This document shows, piece by piece, positions 35,905 through 47,454 of a DNA stretch of 64,000 bases. A program made the translations under genes and the position numbers. This DNA is from Geotrypetes seraphini (Eukaryota > Chordata > Amphibia > Gymnophiona > Dermophiidae): assembly GCF_902459505.1 (NCBI RefSeq), contig NC_047087.1, positions 261,514,674 through 261,578,673 on the forward strand. The letters are read 5' to 3'. The notes under the pieces are model-generated. The model was not told the origin of the DNA. It saw only the letters and a program-made list of their open reading frames with translations, and ran no database searches. Each line of letters starts with the position of its first letter. Position 1 is the stretch's first letter.

Positions 35905-36071
35905 CAAAATGGTCCTCTGTAAGTTTGAATTAACACTGCTGAACATAAGTTTACCAACTATGGTGGCAATAGTGGGAAAGACAAGAGCTCCACATAATAT
36001 GCGGGTAGCAGATACATGATCTGCTAGAGGATTGGCTTCTGCTGGAATACGCGGAACAGGGCATCCAATGC
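35905..36071 (-). CDS. MARCHF5: MARCHF5 exon 5
   Basis: The acceptor TCTCTAG precedes 36071 and the donor GTAAGATC follows 35905. The exon completes the Gly codon split after exon 4 and encodes residues 188-243 (IGCPVPRIPAEANPLADHVS onward to NLQRTIL). It covers the loop after transmembrane helix 2, helix 3 (about 212-232) and the start of helix 4. Its donor lies only about 210 bases from the near end of DIRS element E (35.69 kb), with no sign that the element disturbs the splice site. Confidence 0.97.
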
Positions 36072-36417
36072 CTAGAGAAACAGGACAAATGATCACTTCA
36101 GCTTCCTGTAATAAAGGAAAAGTTTTACATTGACAAAAGTACTCTTCTCTCCTAATTTTACTTTTCATTGGTAGTCAGTCTGGACTACTCATATTTTAGC
36201 ATTTCTAGAGGGCTCAAAAACAATTAGATGTTGGTACAAGTCTTTTTCCCCAAAGAAATTAGATAGTGGGCACATGAGGCTGAGGGCGATAAACTGAAAT
36301 GTGTGAAATAACATTAGAAGGCATTAGAAGAAACAAGATCCAACATTGTAGTCCCTTAAGTAAAGCTGAATTTTACCTGAATCTAGCCACATAGATTGCA
36401 GGCTAAAAATCAACTTA

Positions 36418-37162
36418 CCGTATTTTTCGCTCCATAAGACGTACTTTTTTCCACCCAAAAATGGATGTAAATCTCGGTGCGTCTTATGCAGCGAACATAC
36501 AAATTGTTTACCCCCCCCCCCCCCGGTACCATTTTAAAATCAATCCCCCTACACCTTTTTAAAACACCCCTACCCCGCCTCACCTTTTTAAAACGCCTGC
36601 TGCCGCTCTCGTTGTACCTTTTTAAAACATCCTGGTGGTCCAGCGTGTATCCCTCCCTTGCTAGACAGCTGTCTTGTCCTATTTCCCGGCCAGCGGTGCA
36701 CAGGTCAGGAGCAAGCTTTCTGCACTTCCGCTTGGGCCCACGTTGCTTTCTGAATGGCTATTGTCAGTTCTCACGGGACTCGTGAGAACTGACGGCAGCC
36801 ATTCAGAAAGCAGCGCAGGGCCCAGCAGCAGCGCAGAAAGCTCACACCTGACCTCTGCACTCCTGACCTGTGTGCCGCTGGCCAGGAAATAGGATGAGAC
36901 AGCCGTGGAGGGAGGGAGGAATTTAAAAAGGTACGGGGGGGGGGGCTGGCTGGCTGGCTGCCTTGGGGTTTGCTGGCTGGGGGGGTACCTACGGGGATGC
37001 TGGCTGGCTGCCACTAGACGTGCCCTGTACCGGCCTACCACTATATCACCAGGAGGGGGACAGGGCACACCATTTGATTCAGAATTTTTTTTCTTGGTTT
37101 TTCCTCCTCTATAGGTGGGTGCATCTTATGGTCAGGTGCGTCTTATAGAACGAGAAATATGG
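36418..37162. mobile_element. TA-flanked TIR element with internal palindrome
   Basis: The ends are CCGTATTTTTCGCTCCATAA and TTATAGAACGAGAAATATGG, flanked by TA. The 2-bp duplication fits the Tc1/mariner-pogo group, but the family is not named here. The interior (36668-36903) holds an imperfect palindrome of about 110-base arms around GTTCTCACGGGACTCGTGAG. There is no transposase. A remnant of the same family lies at 2786-3376. Confidence 0.7.
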
Positions 37163-37393
37163 TAAGTCCAAGATGTCAAAATGTAGTCTAAAGTGAGGTA
37201 CTTAGATTTTGGTTGCCTAAACATATATCCCAGGTCCTGACAATCAGTGCTAGGATCTCAAAAACAAAATGAGGCTGCCAACTGTTCCCCCAATGCTTTA
37301 AAATTGTAAAAAAGTCTACCCACGAATGCCCCTAACTATTTAGAAGTATTGGGACTTTCCTCCTCCTTCCAGCTACTGGAGCCCTGGCACTTA

Positions 37394-37795
37394 GGGCCGG
37401 ATTCGATAAACGGTGCCTGGTGGCACTTACATTGCAGGTGCCAGTCGGCGTGGTTGTCAATCAACAGTTAGGCATCCTTTATAGAATCCCACTTAGAGGA
37501 ATCTAGGCATGCTTAAGTGTAACTGGGCGTACTAGAGGTAAGCGCCAATATTGTAGGTCATGTTTTACTTGGCCTAACTTAATGGCACCTAACTTGGACG
37601 CCTAGAAACACTTAAGATACCCATGCCTAGTCTCCGCCTCTAACTACACCTACTTTCAGATAGGCACCAAACATGTTAATTTTTTTTGGGACTGGCTGAA
37701 AATTGGTGTGGTACCAGTTAAGTCAATTTAAAAAAAAAGTTGCATGCAGATTCCAAAGTTAGGCATCACTAAGCATCCTATACAAAATCGGCTCC
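37394..37795. mobile_element. PIF/Harbinger-like MITE
   Basis: The imperfect inverted ends are GGGCCGGATTCGATAAACGG and CCTATACAAAATCGGCTCC. TTA flanks both sides (37391-37393 and 37796-37798), the preferred TWA target of PIF/Harbinger. It is 402 bases with no coding capacity. Confidence 0.65.
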
Positions 37796-37985
37796 TTAGT
37801 TTATTCATTGCACTATTAAGCAAGAGATCGACCTACCATTTGACATTGTGTACTTTCCTATTTTTATTTATGACTAATATATTTGTGGAACTAGGTAGTT
37901 GTTTTGTATGGGTTAGATTTACATGCACTTTTTTGCCTACTTCTTATAAAAATAAAGTGCATCACACTGTTTTCCTTTAAATATA

Positions 37986-38432
37986 CATTTCTCCCTCCGG
38001 ATTCGCGGGGGATAGGGGCAGAATGGTGAAATACTGCGAATATCTTCTGGTCCGGCTCTGACCCACCCCCGCCTCCCTCCTGCCTTCCCCCCGGCATCCC
38101 GGCCTTACCTGGTGGTCTAGCGGGCTTTCGGGGTAAGAGCGATCTTCCTACACTCCTGCCCCATGCAGATCGCCAATAGGAAATAGCTGCCATAAGTTCC
38201 CGTAGTCTCTCGAGACTACGACGGGAACTCCCCACAGCCATTTCCTATTGGCGATCTACACGGGGCAGGAGTGTAGGAAGATCGCTCTTGCCCCGGAAGC
38301 CTGCTAGACCACCAGGTAAGGCCAGGACGCCGGGGGGAAGGCTAAACTGTGGGGGGGGGTTTCCCCCTCTCCAAAAAATTGCAAATATGTGAAATCACGA
38401 TTGCCGAAACTGCGAATGGGGAGGGGGAAGTG
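37986..38432. mobile_element. pogo/Tigger-like MITE with internal palindrome, copy 1
   Basis: The ends CATTTCTCCCTCCGGATTCG and GCGAATGGGGAGGGGGAAGTG are flanked by TA. The ATTCGCGG-type ends resemble Tigger-like elements. A nearly perfect palindrome (about 38085-38340) is centred at 38210/38211 on GTAGTCTCTCGAGACTAC. The copy ends about 40 bases from the exon 4 donor. Confidence 0.7.
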
Positions 38433-38470
38433 TACAAAACTGCTTAGAGGAGAAGAATTTATTGGATTAC

Positions 38471-38654
38471 CTGGAAATATACTATTCAAAATCTGTAACT
38501 TGTTTGAATATTTGCGCCACAACCTGAGCACATAATCCTCCCAGCGAATCATTTTGCCTAGAATCAGCATAACTGGGATGGTAGGCAATCCGATCAAGAG
38601 GAATAAGGGATCAGCTCTTTCCATAACATCAAGACCTTCTTTATGACCAACAAC
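38471..38654 (-). CDS. MARCHF5: MARCHF5 exon 4
   Basis: The acceptor TGTATAG precedes 38654 and the donor GTAATCC follows 38471. The exon encodes residues 127-187 plus the first base of 188: VVGHKEGLDVMERADPLFLL, then the second transmembrane helix (about 142-162) and the conserved stretch WEDYVLRLWRKYSNKLQIL. It has phase 0 in and phase 1 out, consistent with the neighbouring exons. The sequence is almost unchanged from human MARCHF5. A TA-flanked palindromic MITE (37986-38432) ends only about 40 bases past the donor. Confidence 0.97.
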
Positions 38655-39250
38655 CTATACAATATAAGCAAAAAAATATTGCTCAAGACACAGCACTACC
38701 TTAATAAACACGATATCGTTTGCTTTTCTGCATTGTTTTCTTTTATTAATGTCACCAATCATGCAAAGAACATAAGACAGGTAAACAGAAAGAGTAGGAG
38801 GAGTCTGGCACATACTAGTCTAGGCTTAGCACACTTGAGAATATTAAGGAATCACTACTCAAGTATATGCACTCTATTGCAGAACTACTGTTTCTTTAGT
38901 GATGGTGGCAGTAGTAGCATGGGTAATTAGAGGAGAGAAAACTCTTAGAGAGTAAGAAATCTCAAGCTCCCAGGTACAATTTCTAGGAACCATGGCAACC
39001 TGGAGCCCAGGATTTATCAAGCCCATTCTCAGTGATTGAGTAATTTATAACTGAAAATGTGGTTATTTTTGATGGTAGAGTCACATCACAATGCAGTTGC
39101 TACAAAGGATGTATGCAAAAAGCATGAGGGACAAGTTGAGAGCTGGAAATGAATGAGTAAAAAGAATCCCCCTCACCGATGTCCTGTGTTGTTGGGATCC
39201 AAATAATAATATTTATTTATAAAACTTATAGCCTGCCTATACCTAATATA
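38655..39250. other. MARCHF5: Unassigned MARCHF5 intron 3 sequence next to exon 4
   Basis: No element ends or coding similarity are visible. It is AT-rich and lies between the exon 4 acceptor and the left end of DIRS F. Confidence 0.35.
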
Positions 39251-39255
39251 ATATT

Positions 39256-42200
39256 GTAAAATTATGTCCTACCTGTTAATTTTCTTTCCTTTAGAAGCAG
39301 CAGATGAATCCAGAGACAAGTGGATATAGCTCACATCGACCAGCAGGTGGAGATAGAGAAACTGATTTTCCGTTGGCCTTATAGCCTGGTGTTGCTCCTG
39401 TTGAATCAGTTATGCATTTTGCCCAAGCATCCCAGGAAAGGAGTATGAGCACCCAAAGAAAAAGAAAAAACTTCATTCCAGTGTTAAACCTTCCAATGAG
39501 AAATGTAAGAAAATAATCACCAACGATATCCTAACCGAACCTAGAATCAAATAGATCCATAGAGAGACCCTCTGGGTGGGGCTCTGGATTCATCTGCTGC
39601 TTCTAAAGGAAAGAAAATTAACAGGTAGGACATAATTTTACATTCCTTAGCAAAGCAGCAGATGAATCCAGAGACAAGTGGGATGTAGCAAAGCAATTTC
39701 AAACTGGGTGGGACGACAATGTCGCTTCTGCAATTACCGAAGCGCCAAAACTTGCCTCCGCACAGGCCGCCACGTCCAGACGGTAATGCTTTGAAAAGGT
39801 GTTCCCCGAAGACCAAGTAGCCGCTCTGCAAATTTCCTCCAAAGACAAACCACCGGACTCCGCCCAAGACGTCGCCAAAGCTCTAGTAGAATGAGCACGA
39901 AGTTGTTCCGGCACGAGCTTCCCTGCCAACAAATAAGCCGACGCAATCGCCTCTTTAACCCAACGAGCAATCGAAGCTTTAGACGCAGCCATACCCTTGT
40001 GTGCCCCTGCAAATAACACAAAGAGATGATCTGACCGGCGAAAATCGTTAGTCACTTCTAAGTAATGAAGAACTATACGGCGTACATCCAGTAACCGTAA
40101 CAACGCGAAACGCGTCCCCCAATCCTCCTTCCGAAAGGCCGGGAGGAATAAACTCTGGTTTACGTGGAACGAAGACACCACCTTAGGAAGGAAGGACGGT
40201 ACCGTCCGCACCGACACACCCGCATCTGAAATGCGTAAAAAAGGTTCCCTGCAAGACAGTGCCTGCAGCTCCGACACTCGTCTTGCAGATGCCATAGCTA
40301 CTAAAAACACTGTCTTTAACGTGACATCTTTCAGAGTCGCTGCCGACAGAGGCTCAAACGGAGCCGCCTGCAACTTATTGAGGACCAGCTTCAAACTCCA
40401 CGCTGGACAGGTGCGCTTTACCGGCGGACGGATATGGTGAACCCCCTTAAGGAATCGTACCACGTCCGGGTGTGAGGCGATCGTAGAGCGAGACACCCGG
40501 CCCCTGTAACAAGCAATGGCCGCCACCTGAACCTTTAGCGAGTTAAAGGCTAAGCCTTTAGATACTCCCTCCTGCAGAAAAGAAAGAATAGCCGGCAGAG
40601 ACGCCTGGAAGGGCGCAATACCCTGCTTACCGCACCAGGTCTCAAAAACTCTCCAAACTCTCGCATAGGAGGTAGAAGTAGAAACCTTCTTAGCTTGAAG
40701 TAGAGTGGCAATTACCTGATCCGAATAGCCCCTCTTTTTCAACCGCGACCGTTCAATAGCCAGGCCGTAAGACAAAATTGGGCCGGATTTTCCATGGAGA
40801 TTGGCCCTTGAGTCAGCAAGTCCGGAGTCCCCTGGAACGACAACCGATCCCCCGTCGAGAGCTGAATCAGATCCGCGTACCAAGGCCGACGCGGCCAATC
40901 CGGAGCCACCAGGATCACCTTGCCCTGAAAGAGAGCAATACGTTGTAACACTCAACCTATCATCGGCCAAGGGGGAAATACATACAGAAGGGAAGTCGGA
41001 GGCCATGGAGAGCTAACGCGTCCACCCCCTCCGAGCCCCTCTCTTTTCGTCTGCTGAAAAACCGAGGCCGTTTTGCATTGCGGGAGGAGGCCATAAGATC
41101 CATTTCTGGAAGCCCCCACTGAAGGACTAGTAGCTCGAACGCCCGCGGTGATAGCTCCCATTCGCCGGGATCGAGAAGATTCCTGCTGAGGAAGTCCGCT
41201 TGAACGTTTTCGTGACCCGCAATGTGTACTGCTGACAGAAGCGACACATGCCCCTCTGCCCACTGAAACAGCATCATCGCCTCTGCGGCCAATTGAGGAC
41301 TCCGAGTCCCCCCTTGACGATTGATATAAGACACCACCGTGACACTGTCCGAAAAGATTCTGGTCGGTCGGTCCTGAATCATGGACTGAAATTCTCATAG
41401 CGCCAGCCTTATAGCTCTCAGCTCTAGCAAGTTGATTGAACACTGGGTCTCCTCCGAGGACCACACCCCCTGAACGGAAGCTTGTAGGCACTGAGCCCCC
41501 CATCCTCGAAGACTGGCATCTGTCGTGATCACGACCCATTCCGGCGTCGCCAGCGGCATGCCCCGGAAAAGATGGACTTTGTCCAGCCACCAGTGCATGT
41601 CGCGAGCCTCCCGAGGGCTCCATTGGAGTTGGAGATTGTAGTCCAGAGAAGCCGGGGACCACCGAGAAAGAAGCGACTTCTGCAAGGGCCTCATGTGGAA
41701 CTGAGCCCAGGGAACCACTTCCAGAGTCGCCACCATCGAGCCCAGAACCTGAACATAATCCCACACCCGAGGTCTGAGCGACCCGAGAAGACCCCGAATC
41801 TGAGACTGCAATTTCTCTCCCCGTTCCCGGGGTAGGAAAACCCTCCCCAGACCAGTGTCGAACCTGACTCCCAGGTGCACCAAAGACTGAGACGGGGACA
41901 GAGAACTCTTGGGGAAGTTGACGATCCACCCCAACGACTGAAGGAGAGAAATTACTCGTTGAGTTACCGCCACACTCTCCTGTCTGGACGAAGCGCGGAT
42001 CAACCAGTCGTCTAAGTACGGGTGTACCCGAATTCCCTCCTTGCGCAGAAAGGCAGCCACCACCACCATTACTTTTGAAAAGGTGCGAGGAGCCGTAGCA
42101 AGGCCAAAGGGCATCGCCCGAAATTGATAGTGCTGGCCGAGGATCGCAAACCGCAGAAACCTCTGATGCGGAGGCCAGATTGGAATATGGAGGTACGCCT

Positions 42201-44670
42201 CTTTGAGATCGAGGGACGTGAGGAACTCTCCCGGCCATACTGCCGCAATCACCGAGCGAACCGTCTCCATTCTGAAATGGCGAACACTGAGAAATTTGTT
42301 GACCCCTTTGAGATCCAATACCGGCTTGAAGGACCCCCCCTTTTTTGGTACAATAAAGTAAAGGGAATAAATACCTCGGCCCGCCTCCTCCGGTGGTACC
42401 GGCACCACCGCCCCTAGATCCAGCAGTACCTGAAGAGTCAAGTGGACCGAGTCTCCTTTGGCCGCCCCATTGCACGGGGACACCAAGAAAGAATCGGCGA
42501 CGGGAGAGGCGAATTCCAACTTGTACCCTTCTTGAATAATGTCTAACACCCACTGATCTGACATGATTTTGGCCCACTCCGCCCAAAACGCCGACAGGCA
42601 TCCCCCTAAGGGAAAAGCAGAGGGAGCCAAGACCTCGTCATTGTGGAGCGCGACTTGCTGGGGTACGGGCTGGCTGACCTGAAGGGGGTTTCGTCGTACG
42701 AAAGGAACTCTTCTGCTGAACCCTGGGTCTTGAAGCAGAGAAAGAACCATAAGCGGAACTGAAGAATGGTTTACCGGACCTGTATCTCCTAGCCTCCCTG
42801 AAACGAGGCCTAGAAGACGAGGATTTTAAAGGGGGCCTAGGCCTATCTTCCGGTAACCTCTGAGTTTTGGTATCGCCAAAATCCTTTACCAATTTATCTA
42901 AATCTTCCCCAAACAATAAACCTCCTTTAAAAGGGAGTTTCACAAGGCGAAGCTTGGAAGCCGCATCTGCCGCCCAGTGACGAAGCCATAAGTATCTGTG
43001 AGAAACAACCGAAAGCGACATCTGTTTAGCAGAAGCGCGAATAATATCATATAAAGAATCCGCCAGATAAGCCAAACCCGATTCCAAATCAGCCAGTTCC
43101 GGAGGGACAGAACCTCCGGACTCCATCATATTATCCGTCATTCCTTGAGACCACTGCAGACAGGCTCTCGCAGCATAAGAGCTGCAAATTGCGGCCTGTA
43201 AGGTAACCGCAGCTACTTCAAAGGATAATTTCAAGGAAGATTCAATCTTCCTATCCTGGGCATCTTTCAACGTAACACCCCCCTCCACTGGCAAGGTAGT
43301 CCGTTTGGTAACTGCGGCCACCAGTGCATCCACCTTAGGTAACTTAAACCTCTCAAGTTCGGTCGGGTCTATCGGATACAAAAGCCGCATGGCCTTAGCT
43401 ACCCTTAACCTGACCTCCGGCGTATCCCATTGCGCTGAAATCAGCTCCTGCATGGCCTCATGCACCGGAAAGACTTAGGTGGCCTACGAGTACCAGCCAT
43501 AAGAGGGTTACCTGACACCTTCGCATCCACTTGAGAGATGTTCAAACCCAGCAATGCTTTCGAAATTAAGGAAGAAAGTTCTTCCCTATGAAAAAGACGA
43601 AGCGCGGAAGGGTCATCCACTTCCTTACTCGGGGGATCCTCCGCTTCCCAATCCCCTACCTCACCTTCCTCTAAAGCCTCCGGAAGCGAAAAAGGGGAAA
43701 GCAACAGAGGCTCGTCCGCGGACGCCAGTCTGCATTTTTTATGTACCAGCGACTTTCCTGTAGAAACCTCTCCACCCGCCTTCCCCCCAGTCTCCACATT
43801 CAGGAGAACAGCCGAGGAAGAGGGTACAGGAAGAACCGGCAAGTTCACAGGAACCGGGAGAGCAGGCTGACCGCTCTGCAACATAAAAGCCTTATGCATA
43901 AGCAGAGCCCCGTCGCGAGTCAGAGCCGACTGCGAGGGGCGGGGACGTCGAGCGCGCCTCCCGGACGCGGGAAATGGCCCCCTCACACGCCTGTAAAAGA
44001 GCATCTTCAGCCGGTGTATCAAAGCAACCGGCTGAGCACAATCCCGCCAGAGTCCGACGTGATCCGCAGAGTAAACACCTCAGACGCGAATCCTCTGCCA
44101 TCACCCGGTCCGGACTCAAAAACCAACTTCCACGGAGAAAACGCTCACTCGAGGCAGAACAGCAAATTGAAAAATAAAGCAGCAATTTACTTACCCCACT
44201 CTCGGCCCGCCCCCCCTGCTGTCAGGATAAAGTTGGTAATTGAGCCTGAAAGCCGACACCAAAGGGCACAGCTCAGCTCAGGAGGGGGCGTTTTGGTTTT
44301 TTTTGTCAACTGGAATGAAGAAAGAACGCCGAGAGCCAGGAAAACCCTCAATCAAACGGAGGGAAGGGTGGAGAAGGGACCTGGGGGGGCCCAGGTGTAG
44401 CTCCTAAAGCCGGCACCACTCAGCCAGGCACCCCGATCCTACTGAAGAGTCAAAGGCTCAACAGAGGAGAGAAATAAACACCAGGCACAGCCAGAATCCA
44501 GGAGCTAGAGAGATAGCTCCACCACTGCTGGGAGATAGAGCAAAACTGATTCAACAGGAGCAACACCAGGCTATAAGGCCAACGGAAAATCAGTTTCTCT
44601 ATCTCCACCTGCTGGTCGATGTGAGCTATATCCACTTGTCTCTGGATTCATCTGCTGCTTTGCTAAGGAA
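39256..44670 (-). mobile_element. DIRS-type tyrosine-recombinase retrotransposon F (nearly whole)
   Basis: This is a fossil copy on -, in MARCHF5 intron 3 and sense to it. Inverted terminal repeats lie at about 39256-39425 and 44525-44670. The internal complementary region at about 39589-39690 joins the reverse of both outer ends. Right to left, the parts are gag (about 42.64-44.02 kb), reverse transcriptase plus RNase H (about 40.95-42.75 kb, with HPYLDDWLIRAS and ITTDASLRGWG motifs) and tyrosine recombinase (about 39.70-41.01 kb, with ASARRVSELQAL, HSTR and SLEEICRAATWSSGNTFSKH motifs). It looks nearly whole, with about one to three breaks. It is a different family from E by terminal sequence, and probably as young or younger. 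Confidence 0.92.
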
Positions 44671-44858
44671 AGGGTTTTTATCTATGGAAAAGTGTCCAGA
44701 AGACGATCCTTACTTAACCAGAGTCCTTCAATAGAGAATAATATTTTAAATATGGTATCATCATTGTTGTCCAGCTTTGCAGATATAAAAGTCCAAAGGA
44801 AAAATTTAAGGGCTGTTATTAAGGGAAAAAAAACAAATCTACAATAAAAAAAGATTAC

Positions 44859-44989
44859 CTGCATCACAGTTACAGCTCCATACGTAACAGCAGTCCAATA
44901 GATTGAGCCCACCATAATCCCTGCTGCTGCAAATGGACAGGCTTTGGAAATTAGCCTGTCTGCAAGATCAAAGACATAAACTACCGGAC
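44859..44989 (-). CDS. MARCHF5: MARCHF5 exon 3
   Basis: The acceptor TAATTGCAG precedes 44989 and the donor GTAATC follows 44859. The exon encodes residues 83-126: GPVVYVFDLADRLISKACPF, then AAAGIMVGSIYWTAVTYGAV and TVMQ. This includes the first transmembrane helix (about 102-122). It has phase 1 in and phase 0 out. The one visible change from human in this exon is a Phe for Leu in the YVxDLADRL motif. The right terminus of DIRS element F (44670) lies about 190 bases into the following intron. Confidence 0.97.
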
Positions 44990-44999
44990 CTGCAATTAC

Positions 45000-45495
45000 A
45001 AAAAAATAAAAAATAAAAAAACACTGTTAAAAATTATTTTACATATGACAGGTATTCACTACACAGACATACACATATACTCTGAGTATCTGCTTGATAC
45101 AACTAGTCCCATAGCAGCAGCCTTTATATCCATTCTAGACTCTTGGAGCTGATCCTTGTAATATTTTTTCCTTCACATATGAAATGGCTGATTCTTGATT
45201 TAATACTGTTCTTTGAACTTTGAGGGGACAAAGCTGCTTTACAATGTACATCCTCCTGCCTGTATACTGGTGAGATCATATGTTAATTTTTTTTTTTTGG
45301 GGGGGGGGAGGCGTAGCATATCCCAAAAAAGGCAGAAAAAAGAAAGATTACTCTTTCTACATGTTTTGGATACCAATGTATAACATTTGATTGAAAGTCC
45401 CAATAAGCAAAAGAAAAAAAAAAAAAGGAAACTTACAACCAAATTAAACTTATTTAAATCTTTTATATGACAGGCATATGGCTAGACATTGAAAA
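45000..45495. other. MARCHF5: MARCHF5 intron 2 sequence, low complexity runs
   Basis: Contains poly-A/T and a T12-G9 style run (about 45283-45309). No coding similarity or element ends are seen. Confidence 0.35.
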
Positions 45496-45502
45496 TGCAT
45501 TA

Positions 45503-45940
45503 CAGCTCTCTCTCCGGATTTGCGGTTTCATTACTCATGAATTCGGTTATTCATGGATTTTGGGCCTGGGACCTACCCATGTGAATTGCTCCGTCCCCGA
45601 CCTCCCTAGACCTTACCTGATGATCTAGTTGTGACACAGGGTGGGAGCGATCTTCCTACACTCCTGCCCCGTGTAGAGCTGTCATCAAAAATGGCTGCCA
45701 TGAGACTACAACGGGAACTCACAGCAGCCATTTTCGATGACGGCTCTGCATGGGGCAGGAATGTAGGAAGATCACTCCTGCCCCGTGTCACCGCTACATC
45801 ACCAGGTAAGGTCTGGGATGCAGGAGGGAGGCAAGAGGAAGGCGGGGGTGGGTCAGAGTCGGCCCAAACGTTATTCATGAATTTTCCTTATTCGTGGGAC
45901 GGCTCTGCCCCTAACCCCTGTGAATGCGGAGGGAGAAGTG
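45503..45940. mobile_element. pogo/Tigger-like MITE with internal palindrome, copy 2
   Basis: The ends CAGCTCTCTCTCCGGATTTG and AATGCGGAGGGAGAAGTG are flanked by TA (45501-45502 and 45941-45942). The interior palindrome shares CTACACTCCTGCCCC and GCAGCCATTTT with the copy at 37986-38432, but its arms are more diverged. It is 438 bases. Confidence 0.75.
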
Positions 45941-46169
45941 TATATGAAAAAATTTACCACAAGTTCACTAGAGAATCAAGCAACAACAAGCAGTAGCACA
46001 CCTTTCATGTAAACTATTGGAATCAGATCTATTCTCTATATTCTTTTATTTAAAAAAATATATAAATACCACACTATAAAAAGCATACTCAAAACACTTT
46101 GTCCTCAATGTTCAGCCATAAAATGTTAATGACTTCTTGTTCAGTCCACTTTGCTATTAAATTTTAGAT

Positions 46170-46842
46170 CAATGTTTTCCAATCTTTTCAAGCTTAAGGC
46201 ATACCTGTGTGTTCCAATATGTTGGGCAGCAAACCAACCTTGGGAGGGGATGCCAAAGGTAAAAAGAAAAGTTAGGGAAGCCTCAATAGTTCCAACAGAG
46301 ACAACAATGGCTCAAAAACTGCAACTTACGATGAGGAAGATGGGGAGATACTGCATGTAATATGCATGCTGTCCAAATACAGTAGGTTCCAGCTATTCAT
46401 GCCTCTCATGCTGCCTTTTCATTTCACATTCCAGGACTCCTGCTGTGTCTAGGACAGACACACAGCGAGCATGTGTAGGTGTTCTCAGAAAGAACACCTA
46501 CAAGTTTAAGAACCATCAATGATTGTCTCTGGTTACTGCAAGATGCTGACAACACAGCCCAGCCCATGTGGTGTCCTGAATCCAAGCATCAAGCAATGGT
46601 GTCTTTTCTTTCTATGATACCTCTACTACTACTTATTCCGTAGTGTTACTAGATGTTCACAGTGCTGTACACAATCAAATAAGATATGATCTCTGCTTGA
46701 CAGAGCTTACATCTATTCAAGACAGGCAAACAAGACAAATACAAAATTAGATGAGTTTATTTGCTATTGGAACAATTAAACAAAATCCAATTAGATCTGA
46801 AGGCATAATAGTGTGCTATGATGTGTAGGTTGGGAAATACCA
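46170..46842. mobile_element. Decayed hAT-like element containing an L2-type 3' fragment
   Basis: The ends CAATGTTTTCCAATC and GGTTGGGAAATACCA correspond to the hAT end CAGTGTTTCCCAACC with changes. Flanks TTTTAGAT and TTTTAGCA agree at 6 of 8 bases. Inside, 46640-46760 (CAGTGCTGTACACAATCAAA, then CTTGACAGAGCTTACATCT) resembles a common L2-type LINE or SINE 3' region. Confidence 0.5.
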
Positions 46843-46966
46843 TTTTAGCAGAAAGTTTAAAAATAGAAATATCAAAATCCAAAATAAGCTATAATTTAAA
46901 ATATTTTTATACCAAAAATAAGGGATATAAGACATTTTAGAAAAACTGTGCTATTTGTCTTCTTAC

Positions 46967-47169
46967 CCAGTTTTGGAAACACTATTAAATATTCTGCATT
47001 GCACTGGGGACATGCAACTCTAGCTGTACTGTTTCCCCTCTGCTTCTCGTCCACCCAACGCTGTAGACAAGCCTGGTGAACCCATTTCGTAGAACCTCTG
47101 CATCTGCAAGGCCTCACCCATTCTGCTGTCCGATCATCTTCATCGGTAGCAAAACATACCCAGCAACTC
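46967..47169 (-). CDS. MARCHF5: MARCHF5 exon 2 (RING-CH domain)
   Basis: The acceptor AATTTGTAG precedes 47169 and the donor GTAAGA follows 46967. The exon carries the whole RING-CH (C4HC3) zinc-binding domain of this E3 ubiquitin ligase. By my numbering the ligands are C17 and C20 (CWVC), C36 and C38 (CRC), H46 and C49 (HQAC), and C68 and C71 (CPQC); all eight are present. It begins by completing Arg15 and ends one base into Gly83. The stretch from the first zinc ligand pair to FPKLG is essentially identical to the human protein. RING-CH proteins recruit E2 enzymes through this fold; in MARCHF5 it faces the cytosol from the mitochondrial outer membrane. Confidence 0.98.
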
Positions 47170-47273
47170 CTACAAATTAAACAAAAAATAACTCACTAGT
47201 TAAAAACAAAACTTACTGAGGCATTTTCTTGGAGTAAAGATTTAAGTTTGACGTAACAGTGCATCCTCTATAC

Positions 47274-47444
47274 CAGGGATCTCAAAGTCCATCCTTGAGG
47301 GCCGCAATCGTCGGGTTTTCAGGATTTCCCCCATGAATATGCATTGAAAGCAGTGCATGCACATAGATCTCATGCATATTCATTGGGGAAATCCTGAAAA
47401 CCCGATTGGATTGCGGCCCTCAAAGAGGGACTTTGAGACCCCTG
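47274..47444. mobile_element. Palindromic hAT MITE with perfect 8-bp target duplication
   Basis: The ends are CAGGGATCTCAAAGTCC and GGACTTTGAGACCCCTG. CTCTATAC flanks both sides (47266-47273 and 47445-47452). The 171-base element is one foldback with arms through GGAAATCCTGAAAACCCGAT. It lies in intron 1 about 100 bases upstream of exon 2. Confidence 0.92.
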
Positions 47445-47454
47445 CTCTATACCC

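Noticed and set aside
40952-42601. A 549-residue open frame on the minus strand that could look like a novel gene
   Set aside because: It overlaps the reverse transcriptase-RNase H part of DIRS F in another frame; its Gly/Ser/Arg-rich composition is what a shifted frame over that coding sequence gives.
46896-47117. A 73-residue frame starting at an internal Met of MARCHF5
   Set aside because: Its N-terminal part is exon 2 but it starts inside the RING-CH domain and reads past the donor into the intron; the exon boundaries given replace it.
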